This document shows positions 22,921 to 34,029 of a stretch of DNA of 64,000 bases, piece by piece. The translations under genes and the position numbers were made by a program. The DNA comes from Paraphoma chrysanthemicola. Taxonomy: Eukaryota; Ascomycota; Dothideomycetes; Pleosporales; Phaeosphaeriaceae. Under the pieces are notes generated by a model. The model worked only from the letters and a program-made list of their open reading frames with translations. It was not told the origin of the DNA and searched no databases. The stretch covers positions 186,001-250,000 of the forward strand of contig JAGMWG010000027.1 of NCBI GenBank assembly GCA_020744225.1. The letters are read 5' to 3'. Within the stretch, counting starts at the first letter, position 1. Every line of letters begins with the position of its first letter.

Positions 22921-24372
22921 ATGGCCCCTCGCACCAAAGTCGCTTTTGTCGCCGGGTCCAATGGCATCAGCGGCAATGCCTTAGTTGAACACCTCATTCG
23001 AACACCAAATTCAGAATGGTAATTTGCAACCCTTTTGGGCCCAAGAGATTTTGACATGATTCTCTCTGACGATTTTGTAGGTCTAAAATAATTATCACAT
23101 CCCGCCGGCCCCTTGCCGTCTACTGGCAAGACCCTCGCATCGAATTCATTGCTCTCGACTTTCTCTCTCCTGTTCCTGATCTCATTCAGCAAATGGAACC
23201 TCTGTGTAAAGATGTCACACATGCCTTCTTCACGTCCTACATTCACGACAATGACTTCAAAGTGCTCAAAGACAAAAATGTGCCACTCTTTCGAAACTTT
23301 CTGGACTCCATCGACGCGGTGGCATTCAACCTTCAGAATGTGTGCCTGCAAACTGGAACAAAGGTACTTCCACAGCATTGGCGCATACTATCTAGGTAAA
23401 CTAACTTGAAAAGCATTTCGGCATTCATCTAGGCCCTGTCCATGTTCCTATCCATGAGAAAATGCCTCGTTATGAGGATCATGGCGAGAACTTTTACTAC
23501 CCGCAAGAAGACTACATGTTCGAGTTGCAGAAGAAAAGAAACTGGTCGTACAACATCATTCGACCAAATGGCATTATTGGCTTTACTCCTCATTGTAAGT
23601 CTACCTTGATACTAAGCCGAACGTTCATGATACAGTTCTTCGCTTAGTGAAGAATGCTTAGCGCTCGCTTTTGGCTGACGTGACACGCCGTGTAGCAAAC
23701 GGAATGTCTGAAGCCATCACGCTGGCACTCTATTTCCTAGTATGCCGCGAGATGGGTGTTCCCGCCACCTTCCCTGGCAATGAAATGCTCTACAATTTCG
23801 TCGACGATCAGTCCTACGCGCCTAGCATCGCGGACATGAGTGTGTGGGCAAGCACTACTGAGCATTGCCGTAACGAAGACTTCAATCATTGCAATGGCGA
23901 CGTGCTTGTGTGGAGGTACCATTGGGAAGCAATGGGAAAATACTTTGGAGTGGATGTTCGTAATCCCTTTTCTGCTCTGTTTTGCCTCGGCAAATTATTC
24001 GCATGTCTCACTGACATTACCGCATAGTGTCCAGAGCCTGATTTCACCAAGAACGAGTCTTCCCGAACAAAGATGGTGAACAATTTCAGCATGATTGACT
24101 GGGCTCGCGACAAAAAGCCGTACTGGGAATCCGTATGTCGCAAGTATGGCGGAAATCCAGACGCCTTCGATTGGGGCACTTGGGGTTTCTTCGACTGGAT
24201 GTCTGGCAGGACATGGCCGACCCTTGGCACGACTAACAAGGCAAGGAAGTATGGTTGGACGAGAGTGGACGACACCCGTGAGAGTTGGTACGAAACTTTC
24301 AGGAGTTTCGAGGCTGCAGGCGTTCTTCCTAAAGGGGGTGGAAAGGCGAACGAGGATCGCGCCAAGCTTTGA
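22921..24372 (+). CDS. PRISE-type short-chain reductase (5-beta-reductase / iridoid-synthase-like), PTS1 -AKL
   Basis: Five exons (22921-23018, 23081-23363, 23414-23594, 23696-23955, 24028-24372) give 388 aa, the usual PRISE length. The N-terminal nucleotide fold is V-A-G-S-N-G-I-S-G. T-S-R-R-P follows the second strand as in NADPH-binding members. T-G-T-K-H-F-G at about 124-130 supplies the conserved lysine. F-Y-Y-P-Q-E-D at about 154-160 gives the active-site tyrosine and the family Y-Y-x-x-E-D signature. R-P-N-G-I-I-G-F follows. PRISE enzymes reduce the C=C bond of activated enones and enals with NADPH (progesterone, 8-oxogeranial). The protein ends in R-A-K-L, a PTS1. An enoyl- or enone-reducing role in the peroxisome next to the CoA enzymes is inference. 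The donor at 23956 is the less common gttcgt. Confidence 0.9.
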
Positions 24373-25406
24373 GTTGCTCGTATTGCATCCAGCTTACGTG
24401 ACTTCGAAACCCCTTAGCACTTTTCATGATAATTGCTGCTTTCTCCGAGAGTGTACTCAAGCATCAACCGCACCGTGCTCTTTCCGATGAGCAGCGTCCA
24501 CAGCACGCCGTAACTCTACCCAATTAGGTGCAGTGCGGCCACATTACAATGCTAGTCGGGCAGTCAAACCAATATCAATGCAATGCGCTGGGACTTCTTT
24601 CCAAGGCTTTATTCAATGCAGCAGACATGTTCGGAGACCTTTAGTAGTGTGGAAGTACGGCAATCGATATAATTACACAGTTGCGCAAATTGCACTGCAT
24701 CAAACCACATGGCTAGAATCACCGCGCAAAACCACCCGATGTCTACACGACGAGACTACCGGCGTTCTGTATAGGGTGGACATGATGGGAATGACGAAAT
24801 TGATCGAAGTCGACACGGATACGAGGGTGGTTGACTCCGATATGCATCGCCATGTCAGCTATTTAGTGAGAAAATTGATGGGCGAAGTTCAATCCCACGA
24901 CTTTCGTGATAGGCTAAGAAAAACAAAATAATCAGAATTGGGTATACCGCAATGCAGCGCAGATCGAAACATGATAATCCAACGCAATAGGTTTGTCACT
25001 TGCGCTATTCAAGTGTAGCAGCAATACTTCATCGCCTATCCATGAAACTCCACTCACAAGCTCCTCCTATATGCACCCCATTCCGCAGGATCATATACGA
25101 TCTTGGCCAATCTTACCGCACTGTCCAGCAAACATGTCGAATCTTGCATATTAGCAAACGGACCCATTTGGCTGGCTCCTCAGCCCAGCCTTTTGGTAGT
25201 GATATCATGTGGGGCACATTTGAGTCCTCCGCTGGACATGCCCGGTTGTAGTCCGCCCGATTATCCCATCTCAGCCGAGACAAATGACACCTCGAGGCGT
25301 ACCCGCACCAATTTCAGGCGATTTTATCCACGAGCGAAGTGACTTGATCCATATCTCGTCCCCAAGGACTATAAATCGTCATGAATCGACCCTCTTGTTC
25401 ATAACT
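24373..25406. other. Intergenic region at the right edge of the metabolic block
   Basis: A 399-nt open frame at 24533-24931 on the plus strand opens with a non-ATG codon and resembles nothing I know. I do not call it a gene. Nothing else is seen. Confidence 0.4.
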
Positions 25407-26440
25407 TCAATACTGTCGTGCGTTTCCTGGCAGCTCCGCCGGCGCGTATCCACTCAGTTCTACCGGCGCATTCACATTATCTGAATATGGTCTGCCTGTA
25501 TGATGGCCCTGGTGTGCGTATTTCTCGGTCGCTGGTGCTTCCGCCACATATGTTCCAGCCGGGGCCTCTGTTGCGGCTGGTTGGTACCCATTGCTCGTGT
25601 AGGGCGTTGTGTTTGCGTCATAACCTCCCACAGTCTTGTTGGCGTTCTTCTTTCTTCGCCAGAGGAAGAAGGCGATTGCACCGAGGAGAGCGAGACCGCC
25701 GACGACACCACCCACAATGCCGCCTATCGCGCCGCCAGAAAGACCGCCACCACCGCCGCCATTTGTGCCAGTGGAGGAAGGGGAGGGCGAAGACGAAGAC
25801 GAAGTGCTCGATGTCGCGGAGGCTGAAATTGACGAGGCAAGACTGGCGGGAGTTGAAGATGCTAACAGCGCATTGATGTTGATGGAGAACGAGGTTGCCG
25901 AAGGTTGTGCAGAGCTTAAGGAGGAGTAAGTCTCGTTGCTGAGTTGTTTCGAGAGATTTGCGACGGGGTTTTCGGCCGTGGCCCAGCAGATGTTTATTTG
26001 GTTGGTGACTTGTGTGCATTTCTCCCTGCAAGTCGTAAGTAACCATCCAGCTCACTATCGCCGTCGTTCCGCGCTTGTTGGGCGAGTCACAGTCGCTATA
26101 TTGATTTTGTTCAAAGCGAATAGTCTCACCTTTCAAGCAAGCAGCAATATTTACTTGTGCATTGTTGCTGTGCGCCGGAAGGACCTCCATTTGTTCCTTT
26201 GCAGTCCACGTTCATCCCAGTGTAACAAATTGCGCTTGGGTCGCCAGGATTACAGCAGTAATACTTGTTGATGACATCGTCGTGCGCGCAGATGGAAGGC
26301 GGTCTACATGATAGTCCAAAGCCGCTGGTGCAGAAGAAGTTGGAAGAGTTGGCCGCGAAGTAGAGTCTGTCATACGCAGCAGCGGCCGATGCGACGTAGG
26401 TGGCAAGCGTGCACACAAATATTAGCTTTCCGCGAGCCAT
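25407..26440 (-). CDS. Secreted-type single-pass membrane protein, Cys-rich ectodomain with Ser-rich stalk
   Basis: Two exons on the minus strand (26440-26130 and 26025-25407) give 309 aa. The frame is open further upstream, but the ATG at 26440 starts a good signal peptide (K-L-I-F-V-C-T-L-A-T-Y-V-A-S-A-A-A-A). The ectodomain has about a dozen cysteines, including a C-C-N-P-G-D block. A Ser/Thr/Ala-rich stalk follows, then a glycine-rich run into one transmembrane helix ending in F-F-L-W-R-R-K-K. The cytoplasmic tail is rich in Pro and Tyr and ends with V-E-L-S-G-Y and A-E-L-P-G motifs. This architecture matches fungal Mid2/Wsc-like or mucin-like surface proteins, but I recognise no specific family. 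It lies outside the metabolic block by position and type. Confidence 0.8.
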
Positions 26441-29195
26441 GGCGACGAAAGCACGACGAACTATGTGACGATGACGAGGATGCGAGAGCAGTGTGTCGAT
26501 GGCAGGTAATGATTGTTGTAGGGATTCAGGCACTTGACGCAGCGAAACTTGAAAGTTGGATCAGCGCCTGCGGTCACCGTCAGGCGTACAAGCCGAGGCG
26601 GTGCATAGTTGGACGCCTAACGATCTTAATTTATCGATCAGCACTGTTCCCCTCTGTGATTGATGTTGCGAACTAGCCAGCATGCTACACGAGGAACGGT
26701 GGACTTTTCGCAAGCGATCGAATAGAAACGACTAAGCCCTGACCAATTTTGAGACTAGCATGGAAAGCGGAAAAAGACCAAGGCGGTGCAGTATGCCCAC
26801 TAAACACCACCTCGCCGGGTAGACCGAGAAAGTGAAGTGCTTGGTTTGTAGGATCTCCTCTGTTCTTCTCGGCGACTAGCACACTGGGTGTGAGCAAAGC
26901 ATTTTTTGATTGTTTGGCCAGTGAGTGAGGTGAGGCGGGCGTAGCGGGAGCCTAAGACACACCTGAGACAGGGGCTTATGAACCTGCATCTCGTACTAGT
27001 GTGGCAAAGCCAGAATCCCTCAACAAAGTCGTCCTCGGGTACATACAAACTTGACCGCAACAACCACCACAGAGGTATACAGTTTCGAGCTCTCTTATAT
27101 TCAAAGAGAGGTGTATCTGCCGTGTCCTTACAAAGTCTTGCAAACAGATCTTGTTGCAGCTCCGTTTCTCAAGGCTGGGTTGATGATATGAGGCGAATTC
27201 GGATCCACTTTCGGGTATTTCGACGCCCATACGTCATTTCGAAACGCGACAATAACACAGTAACGAACACCACAAGTCGACAGCGCTCAACTGCTTGTGC
27301 TCTCTAAGATCACGAAATTGCTCAATAGTACATCGCGACCGCTACATCATGTAACATCATCGTTCACCTGTACAGCCTACAAGCCGCAGCTTTGGTATAT
27401 GTAGCATGTAGACCACAGGTGCCGGCAAGCGTGAGTAAGACGATCCGCTGTCAGGTTTTGATCGAAATGCGCTGGTAGATTACACGTAGGTGCATTTACT
27501 AATTCTACCATATGAAGTGTCCTTTTCGTCGATGCTGGTTTGCCGAGGTATGTATAATGAAAGATTGTGATTCCATTTAACCCATAAGCAGATGTGGTTG
27601 CACGTGCGAAACATGAGTGTTAGCATTACAACCCCTCGAATCGCTCGATAGCCTCGAGGAGCGCGCTCATATCATGACTATGCATTTGCTGCCGGCACGA
27701 TGTGCGAAGCCAGAAGACATTGATTACTTTGACAAGCTCTAGTTGGACATAATCGATCGCCGGAGTCGCAATGAGCTGGGCATATGCGCGCCATTTCCAA
27801 GAAATATAAAACCTTGTCCGGCAGCAATTGGATCAGCTTGATCCAACCTAGGAGCTCTCATGAGCTCTAAGGCCTTCTTCCTCAAGGATTAATTTGCCGC
27901 TCGAGTTGCGGGTCATTGGCAGCATCGCGGTTGGCGGAAGAACATTACATCCCTCAATCTGGAGATTCCTTGACCACCGTTCACCATCGCAGCCAGAAAG
28001 CCATTTGCGGGAACGACCATACATTTGAAAATGGACGAGTATTTTGGTTATTATGAAACGAATTCGAGCGTCTTGAGAGCGCAATTGGAAGCTCTCCTAA
28101 TCCTGCCCAATACTCGAGACAATCGGACCTCAGAAAGCGGAACAGCGGAATTTGAGAGACGTCGATCTGAGGAAGGAAAGACATTCTTCGCCGCCCGACC
28201 AAGGTTGCCAAAAGATTGGTTTGGGCAGGGGTGGCCGATGTTCTGAAAGCGGAGTTCGTGGCTGCATTGAATGGCGACATGTATGATGAGTATGCCGTGG
28301 TGCACTTCGAGGAGTTCCCCGTCATAAGATATGAGCCAGCTGGCAGGACATAGGTGCCACTCACCAAAGAACTTCAGCATCGGGTCGCTTCCTCCATCGA
28401 ATGGTTACCGCCGCATAAAGCTGACCAGTGGTAAATGGCGCCTGTGACTGACAAACCAAGTACTGCCATAGCCAACTCGGTACGCCTCTCTTAGGACATC
28501 TAGTGTAGCCGCCCACAAGCCCGCGCCATCGGTCCATCGGAAAGTCAGAGAACCCGAACATGCCGACGTCTATCGTTCTCAAGGCACGCGAAAACGAAAA
28601 CAAAAACAATGCCTCCCGCAATTAGGCCCCTCCTCGCTAAAATCGGCGAATTTCAACGCCTTACCTAACGTTACCGCTCTAGCAGCACAACTCAACAAGA
28701 ACTGCAGCTGATGCAAAGATGTGTTACAGACACACGATATGTCAAACTCTATAGATTCGCTCCAGCAGTGGTCTTACAATTCCATGAGAGTGTGCCTTTA
28801 TGCGTGGTGAGTGTGGTTTTGTTGTTCGCGCGTGGTTAGGTATCTGTATGGAGGCGGCCAACTCGTACAACTGATGTCCGATGTGGAGACCGACTCCCGA
28901 CATGTCTGCCGGTTGCTTGCAAGGCTACCCCACGCTTGCACCCCGCATCGTACTCCGCCACCAGAAGCACTAATAATCTGTGCAACTACCCAAATGCAGC
29001 TGTGGTCATCTCAATTCTGGGCATAAGCGGTGTTCTGACTCTCCCGACCTCCGCGCTGGTCCCGACGTCGGGAGATTGTACATAAGGGCCACGGTTATGA
29101 GCATGCGAAACTCCGGGAAGGCTTGATACTGTTAGTTGATCTCCATATAGCTCCTGCATCTTTGTTCTTGTTCCCACAAGTGAGGAACTCACATC
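26441..29195. other. Long region without a convincing gene
   Basis: About 2.75 kb. Minus-strand frames at 27848-28621 keep short protein-like pieces in changing frames. One piece reads L-P-M-T-R-N-S-S-G-K-L, which resembles the C-terminal P-x-T-x-x-G-K-L of adenylate-forming enzymes. It could be a decayed gene, but the match is too short to name. No intact gene, RNA or repeat is seen elsewhere. Confidence 0.3.
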
Positions 29196-30771
29196 ATGTC
29201 AACTTTTAAGGTCATCATAGTCGGCGGGGGCCTCTCCGGCGCATTGCTTGCCAATGGCCTTGTCAATCACGATATTGACGCAGTCGTATACGAACGCGAT
29301 GCCGAAGGATCGAAGCGTGAAGGCTACCAGATCCGGCTCGGCGAATCGTCCCTGACGGGTTTCCGCGCCTGTCTGACCGAAGAACACATGAATTCCATAA
29401 TCAGCAACTTGGGTCAATCGAGTGGAGATACCGCAGGCGCACCAACGATTTTTAACTCCAGATGGGAAGAGATCATCGACTTGGGAGTTTTACCAACGTA
29501 CGCCAGAAGTTCAGCCATGAACCGGGTAGTCCTGCGCGATGCACTCCTTGAACCCATCAAGAAGAAAGGCAGAATGAATTATCAGAAGGGCTTCCAGCGA
29601 TATGATATTGTGGAAGAAGGCGGAAGAGAAAGAGTCAAGGTCACTTTCAGCGACGGGTCCTCTGACACGTGCGATGTGCTTGTTGGCGCAGATGGCAGCG
29701 GCTCGCGGATAAATTCACAACTCGGCGCGAACAACTTAGTGACCATCGAATCACATATGCCCTTTGTCTACAAAGGAGACGTACCTCAGCATCGACTGCA
29801 AAAGCTTCCAAAATGTCTCCATAAAGGCCCTATTGTCGTCTTCACCAACAAAGCCTCATTGTATTATGCGTTGTACTTGCCTCAGGACTACAAGGAACGA
29901 ACAAAAGAAAATCAAGACACGTCGGATTTGGCATACGATGAGACTGCAGCTTCATTCTTTTGGGGCTTTTGGATTCCTAAGAGTGAAGTGCCGTACGCTT
30001 CGCCTTCACAGGTTCAAGATGCATGGCAATTATGTATGGACAAAATGGACGAGTGGGGATGGGCGCAAGAATTGTGAGTCCATGGTCTCGCTTTTACCTA
30101 AAGCTGCAACCCCGATTTGTTGGTCAAAATGGCACTGCTAAAACGCACTCTCACGGCATTGCTTGGGCATTTCAACCTCAAAAAGCTTTTCTGGCTCAGC
30201 TCTTGATGTGGCGTTGCAAGGCTGACATAGAATAGAAAAGATTTGGTCCGCATCGGCTCGGAAGACAATAAGGCAGGTGTGACCCCCATCGTAGGGCGGG
30301 CCAGCAACCAGCTTCCCAAAGACTGGCGCTCGAAGGTGCGTAGCTCCCGTACCGACGCAGAAGCCGGTCATCCTCGCGTATGGCTCATAGGAGACGCTGT
30401 TCACGCCATGCAACCAAATCGGTAAGTCTCGATACTTCTTCAAGCTCTCAGATACGATATTCATATAGTTCAGCGGACAAGGCGGCAATCAAGCAATGCA
30501 CGATGCCGCAGATATATTGCCCGAACTCCTTGCACTCAACGACATTACACTGTCGAACAAGTCTCCAGATGCACGAGACTTCCAAGCGGCTTGCGCGCGA
30601 TATGAAAGCCGTATGTTCGACCGCGCTTTCCCCTGGGTGAAGAAGAGCGGTGGGACGTCATTACCCAGTCTAGATCTAGACGGGTACCTGGGAACATTCT
30701 TGAAAGTTGTTTCGTGGACTATATTACCGCTAGTCAGGTTCGTATGTAAGGTGGTCGGGATCAAAGGATGA
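29196..30771 (+). CDS. FAD-dependent monooxygenase (second copy, PHBH fold)
   Basis: Exons 29196-30073, 30236-30421 and 30474-30771 give 453 aa. The first intron, 162 bp, is long for this window. G-G-G-L-S-G at 10-15 binds FAD, followed by the strand end V-V-Y-E-R-D. The D-G motif is G-A-D-G-S-G-S-R-I-N near 169. The G-D motif is G-D-A-V-H-A-M-Q-P-N at about 345, continuing G-Q-G-G-N-Q-A-M-H-D-A across the last splice. This is a group A flavin hydroxylase of the type common in fungal secondary metabolism and aromatic breakdown. It is clearly different from the copy at 5.2-6.6 kb in length and motifs. It stands alone, nearly 5 kb beyond the block. The C-terminus (K-G) has no targeting signal, but a hydrophobic stretch near the end could associate with membrane. 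Confidence 0.9.
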
Positions 30772-33451
30772 ACGCGCAAATTCTATGACCATGGACTTTA
30801 TATTCGAGCTAATGTTTTGGGAGATAAAAGCCCCGAGAATGTATGAAGAAATCATAATCACAGCTGACCGACAGTTCCCTCTTTCTCTTTCACCATGTTC
30901 GTCATCTCATCGATACGCTTGCAGCTCCAGCTCTGTTCGAATCCTAGACAAAGCATCGGTCCCATATCAGAGCGACTATTAAGAGGATTGTTCTTCCTTG
31001 CATGGTACAAGGCTATGTAACCTTAGAAGGTTGCATTTGTAGTAGCCATAAGTGAAGATCACCAGGAGGTTGTGTATGGCATTTTGGGGACCCCTTGTTT
31101 ACAATTGTGGCTGGGTGGGCACGAAATATTAAGGCACCTGGTGGCGTGGATCAACGTAAGATTCAGCATGGCCCAAAGAAATATTTTGTTATATATTTCA
31201 TTTGACTCTGTTATGTGCAAGACGTGAAAACCATGTATAATGTAAAGACAAGTTCGTCTCACTGTCGTTCTGCTTTCGTGTTTGAATAAAATCGTGATAC
31301 ACCTCTCTGCGATTTCAAATAAAATCACCTGTTGAGTGTACCAAGTAGCTTCATCGTGAAGCTCCGAGATCAGACGGGTCCTTCCGAATCGGGATTTCCG
31401 TGGCATTATTCAATACCTCATTCACCGTGGAGTTTTCCACCATACTGTGTGCGCGAATACTATGATGAGCAGCTTCAACACACCCCGCTCGATGAAGAGC
31501 AATTCTTTGCTTAAACAACCCCAATTGTATAACGGTCCGCACGCTGATCGAGGCGAGACTCTGATATGGATGGAAGGACGACTCTCATTTCGTAAAATCG
31601 TTGTGAAGCCTGTATCGTAGTACAATCTTAAGAGAGGTGATGATATTTTGGGCGGATGGTCGCAAGCCTCAGCTTCCCATGCACGAGCGAGATGTCATTC
31701 CACGTCGAATCCAGAAGCCACAAAGTAGCATAGCTGGCTCGGACGAGAGGAAGTCAATGATCCCGTACTCGCAAAGAAGCGATCGAAGGCCTAGTGTGCT
31801 CTTTTAACGGTGGCGAAGGCGGCAACAGTTGAACATAACTGGTGTGGCGCGGTTTGTCCATTGGCAAGGCATTAATCGATATAGAATGACAGCAAACATG
31901 AAGCAGGCCTTCAAGCGCCGCGGTTTACAAGATGAGCAGACTTGGAGGCACTTGCGTTTCCACGACGACACGTTCGTGGATCAGTGCGGTTGAAACTCAA
32001 GGCCGCTCAAGAATTTTCCGAATGTTTTGTCGTTTCCGGTGAGTTTTACCCCGAATTGAGGCCGCTGTGGCGCAGCTCCTCCAATTACGAAACATTCCGT
32101 CGCACGCTCTGGGCCGTGTGGTGGTCTGTATTTTAGTGTAACATCATTGTTCTCGAGACTGCCATAAGCCTCCAGTTTCATACCTTGGTATGTCGGTCGT
32201 TGAACAGCGTGCTCAGCACCCTCCTGCCAATACGAGTCATTGCGTGTATTCTCAACCGGGAACCCGGAACTTGATTTTAAAGCCTGATTGATGCTTTGAG
32301 CAAGTTCGAACTGGTTTGAATATCTTGACATGTCCCTGCGATCGATGGCCAATCTCGTCTTTTGTGAATTTGCATATTGTTATCGCAGCGGATCCCACAG
32401 CGTAGCAGGAAACATATGGGCACCTGAATCATGATGCCATGAGGGATGGCAAAATGGGGAGCTTCGCAGACTGACGCAACCGACAACGTGATGAGCTCTT
32501 TCGAATCGGCCGACGAGGATGACTTGGGGAGGTGTTGTGGCGGCCAGGTCAAGGTCCATGACTTTGGAAGCTGAATGACTATGTGTAATTGCATGGCGAT
32601 TTCATCACTGGTCCTGTTGTTGGGGAAATGAAGGAGATGTCGGCGAGAAAGTCGACACACAGCCACCCGTCGAGATCGCGGGCCGTAACTCTCCGAAATG
32701 CAAGAGCAAGTTTGAGCCGCACCACTGCGAGCGATCTTGACACATGCGCTAGCAAGGCCAAGTACGATCCCGCAAACGCCTCTCCCTTCCCCTTGAACAT
32801 TTCGAGATGTTCTCGGGAACCGCTAGCCCATTAACAGCACCACGACAGGCCCCAAAACCGCCAAGCTTTCGCCAAGCTCATGCGCTGTTGCATGTTCCAA
32901 CGTCAGAACCGTCTCAGGACGCCATCCTTCGGCACCCTCGCCCATCTCGGCATCGCAATGGATCGCGTAAACCCACCCGCGTGACTAGCTGTAACGTTTC
33001 CAGCGCCTCGTCACAGCCTCTCACTCGTGGGTAAACTGCGGTGTGCCTCCATTGAGCCTCGCGCGCATAGCAGCTAGTGCCTCGCACATGTACGAGGTGG
33101 CGCCTTGGGCAGCGGGAGAGCGGAGGAGGTCCTTGTTCAGAAGGCATTGAGCGGAGCCTGAGATCGATGAGTTCGGTGTCGTGATAGTGGTATGCGATTC
33201 AGATGGCAAGCGCAGAAGGTATAAGAACGCATTGCGCGCGCCTGCAATAAGTTCCTTACTATACATTCCAAGCGTTCCATCTCCATCGTTTCTTCCTGCA
33301 TCTTCATTCTCTTCCGGCTTGACGCTGTGATCTTCTACTGTCTCTTACTTTATTGTTTCTTCACAGCTGTGCTGTCGACCAATCGTTCGCCTTTTACAAT
33401 CACCACAATCACTTAACCGTATTTTCAATACCCAACAACACCACCGCAAAC
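30772..33451. other. Long region without a convincing gene
   Basis: About 2.7 kb. Open frames are short, overlap on both strands and resemble nothing I know. Pyrimidine-rich sequence near 33290-33450 is the likely promoter and 5' UTR of the small secreted protein that follows. Confidence 0.45.
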
Positions 33452-34029
33452 ATGCGTTTCCAGTCTCTCACCATCCTCTCCCTCGCCGCTCTTTCCGTCG
33501 CCCTGCCAGCGTCGGTCCTCAAGGCTCGCCAGGCTGGTGTCCTCCAGGCCACCACCTTCAACGACATCTCCATCGCCGGCGGCGTGGCCGGTAACGCCGA
33601 GGAGGAAGCTGCCGCCGTCTTCTCGGCGCTTGACCTCAACGACCTTGCCAGTGTGTCCAAGGCCGATCAGGACTTCCTCAACGAGGTCAACCAGGTTGCC
33701 AACGACGCCGAGAAGGAGGCTTTCAACCCGGCTGTTGAAGCTGCAACTGGCGCCGAGGCCGATGCCGTCCAGGTAAGTCCTGCTTTTGGAATGCTCTGTA
33801 GATCTGAGCACAGTACTAACGAGTGAAACAGGCTGGAAAGATCAAGAACAAGGTCCTCAAGCTCATGGCAACCGTCATCAAGCTCGAGGCCCAGCAGGCG
33901 CAGGGCGCAGATGTCGCTGCGAAGCTTGAGGAGGAGACGACCAAGTTGAACAACAACATTGCAACGGATGTAGCAAATGCTGGCAACCCCAGCACCGCGG
34001 TGCCGTTTGATGCAACCATTTCGGCTTAG
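33452..34029 (+). CDS. Small secreted alanine-rich protein
   Basis: Exons 33452-33772 and 33832-34029 give 172 aa. Residues 1-17 are a clean signal peptide (M-R-F-Q-S-L-T-I-L-S-L-A-A-L-S-V-A). K-A-R near 28-30 could be a Kex2-like site. The mature part is alanine-, asparagine- and acid-rich, has no cysteine and is likely mostly helical (K-I-K-N-K-V-L-K-L-M-A). Proteins like this are common in Pezizomycotina as abundant secreted or wall-associated proteins of unknown role. Isolation in a gene-poor stretch and small size make it a candidate effector, but the missing cysteines argue for a simple extracellular protein. GC content and codon use look higher than in the flanks, which supports a well-expressed gene. 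Confidence 0.85.

Noticed and set aside
24533..24931. 132-aa plus-strand open frame after the PRISE gene
   Set aside because: It opens on a non-ATG codon, resembles no family, and lies in ordinary spacer sequence.
27848..28621. Minus-strand frames that might be an adenylation-domain gene
   Set aside because: The frame changes repeatedly and only one short motif fits, so it is not callable as a gene. I kept it only as a possible relic.
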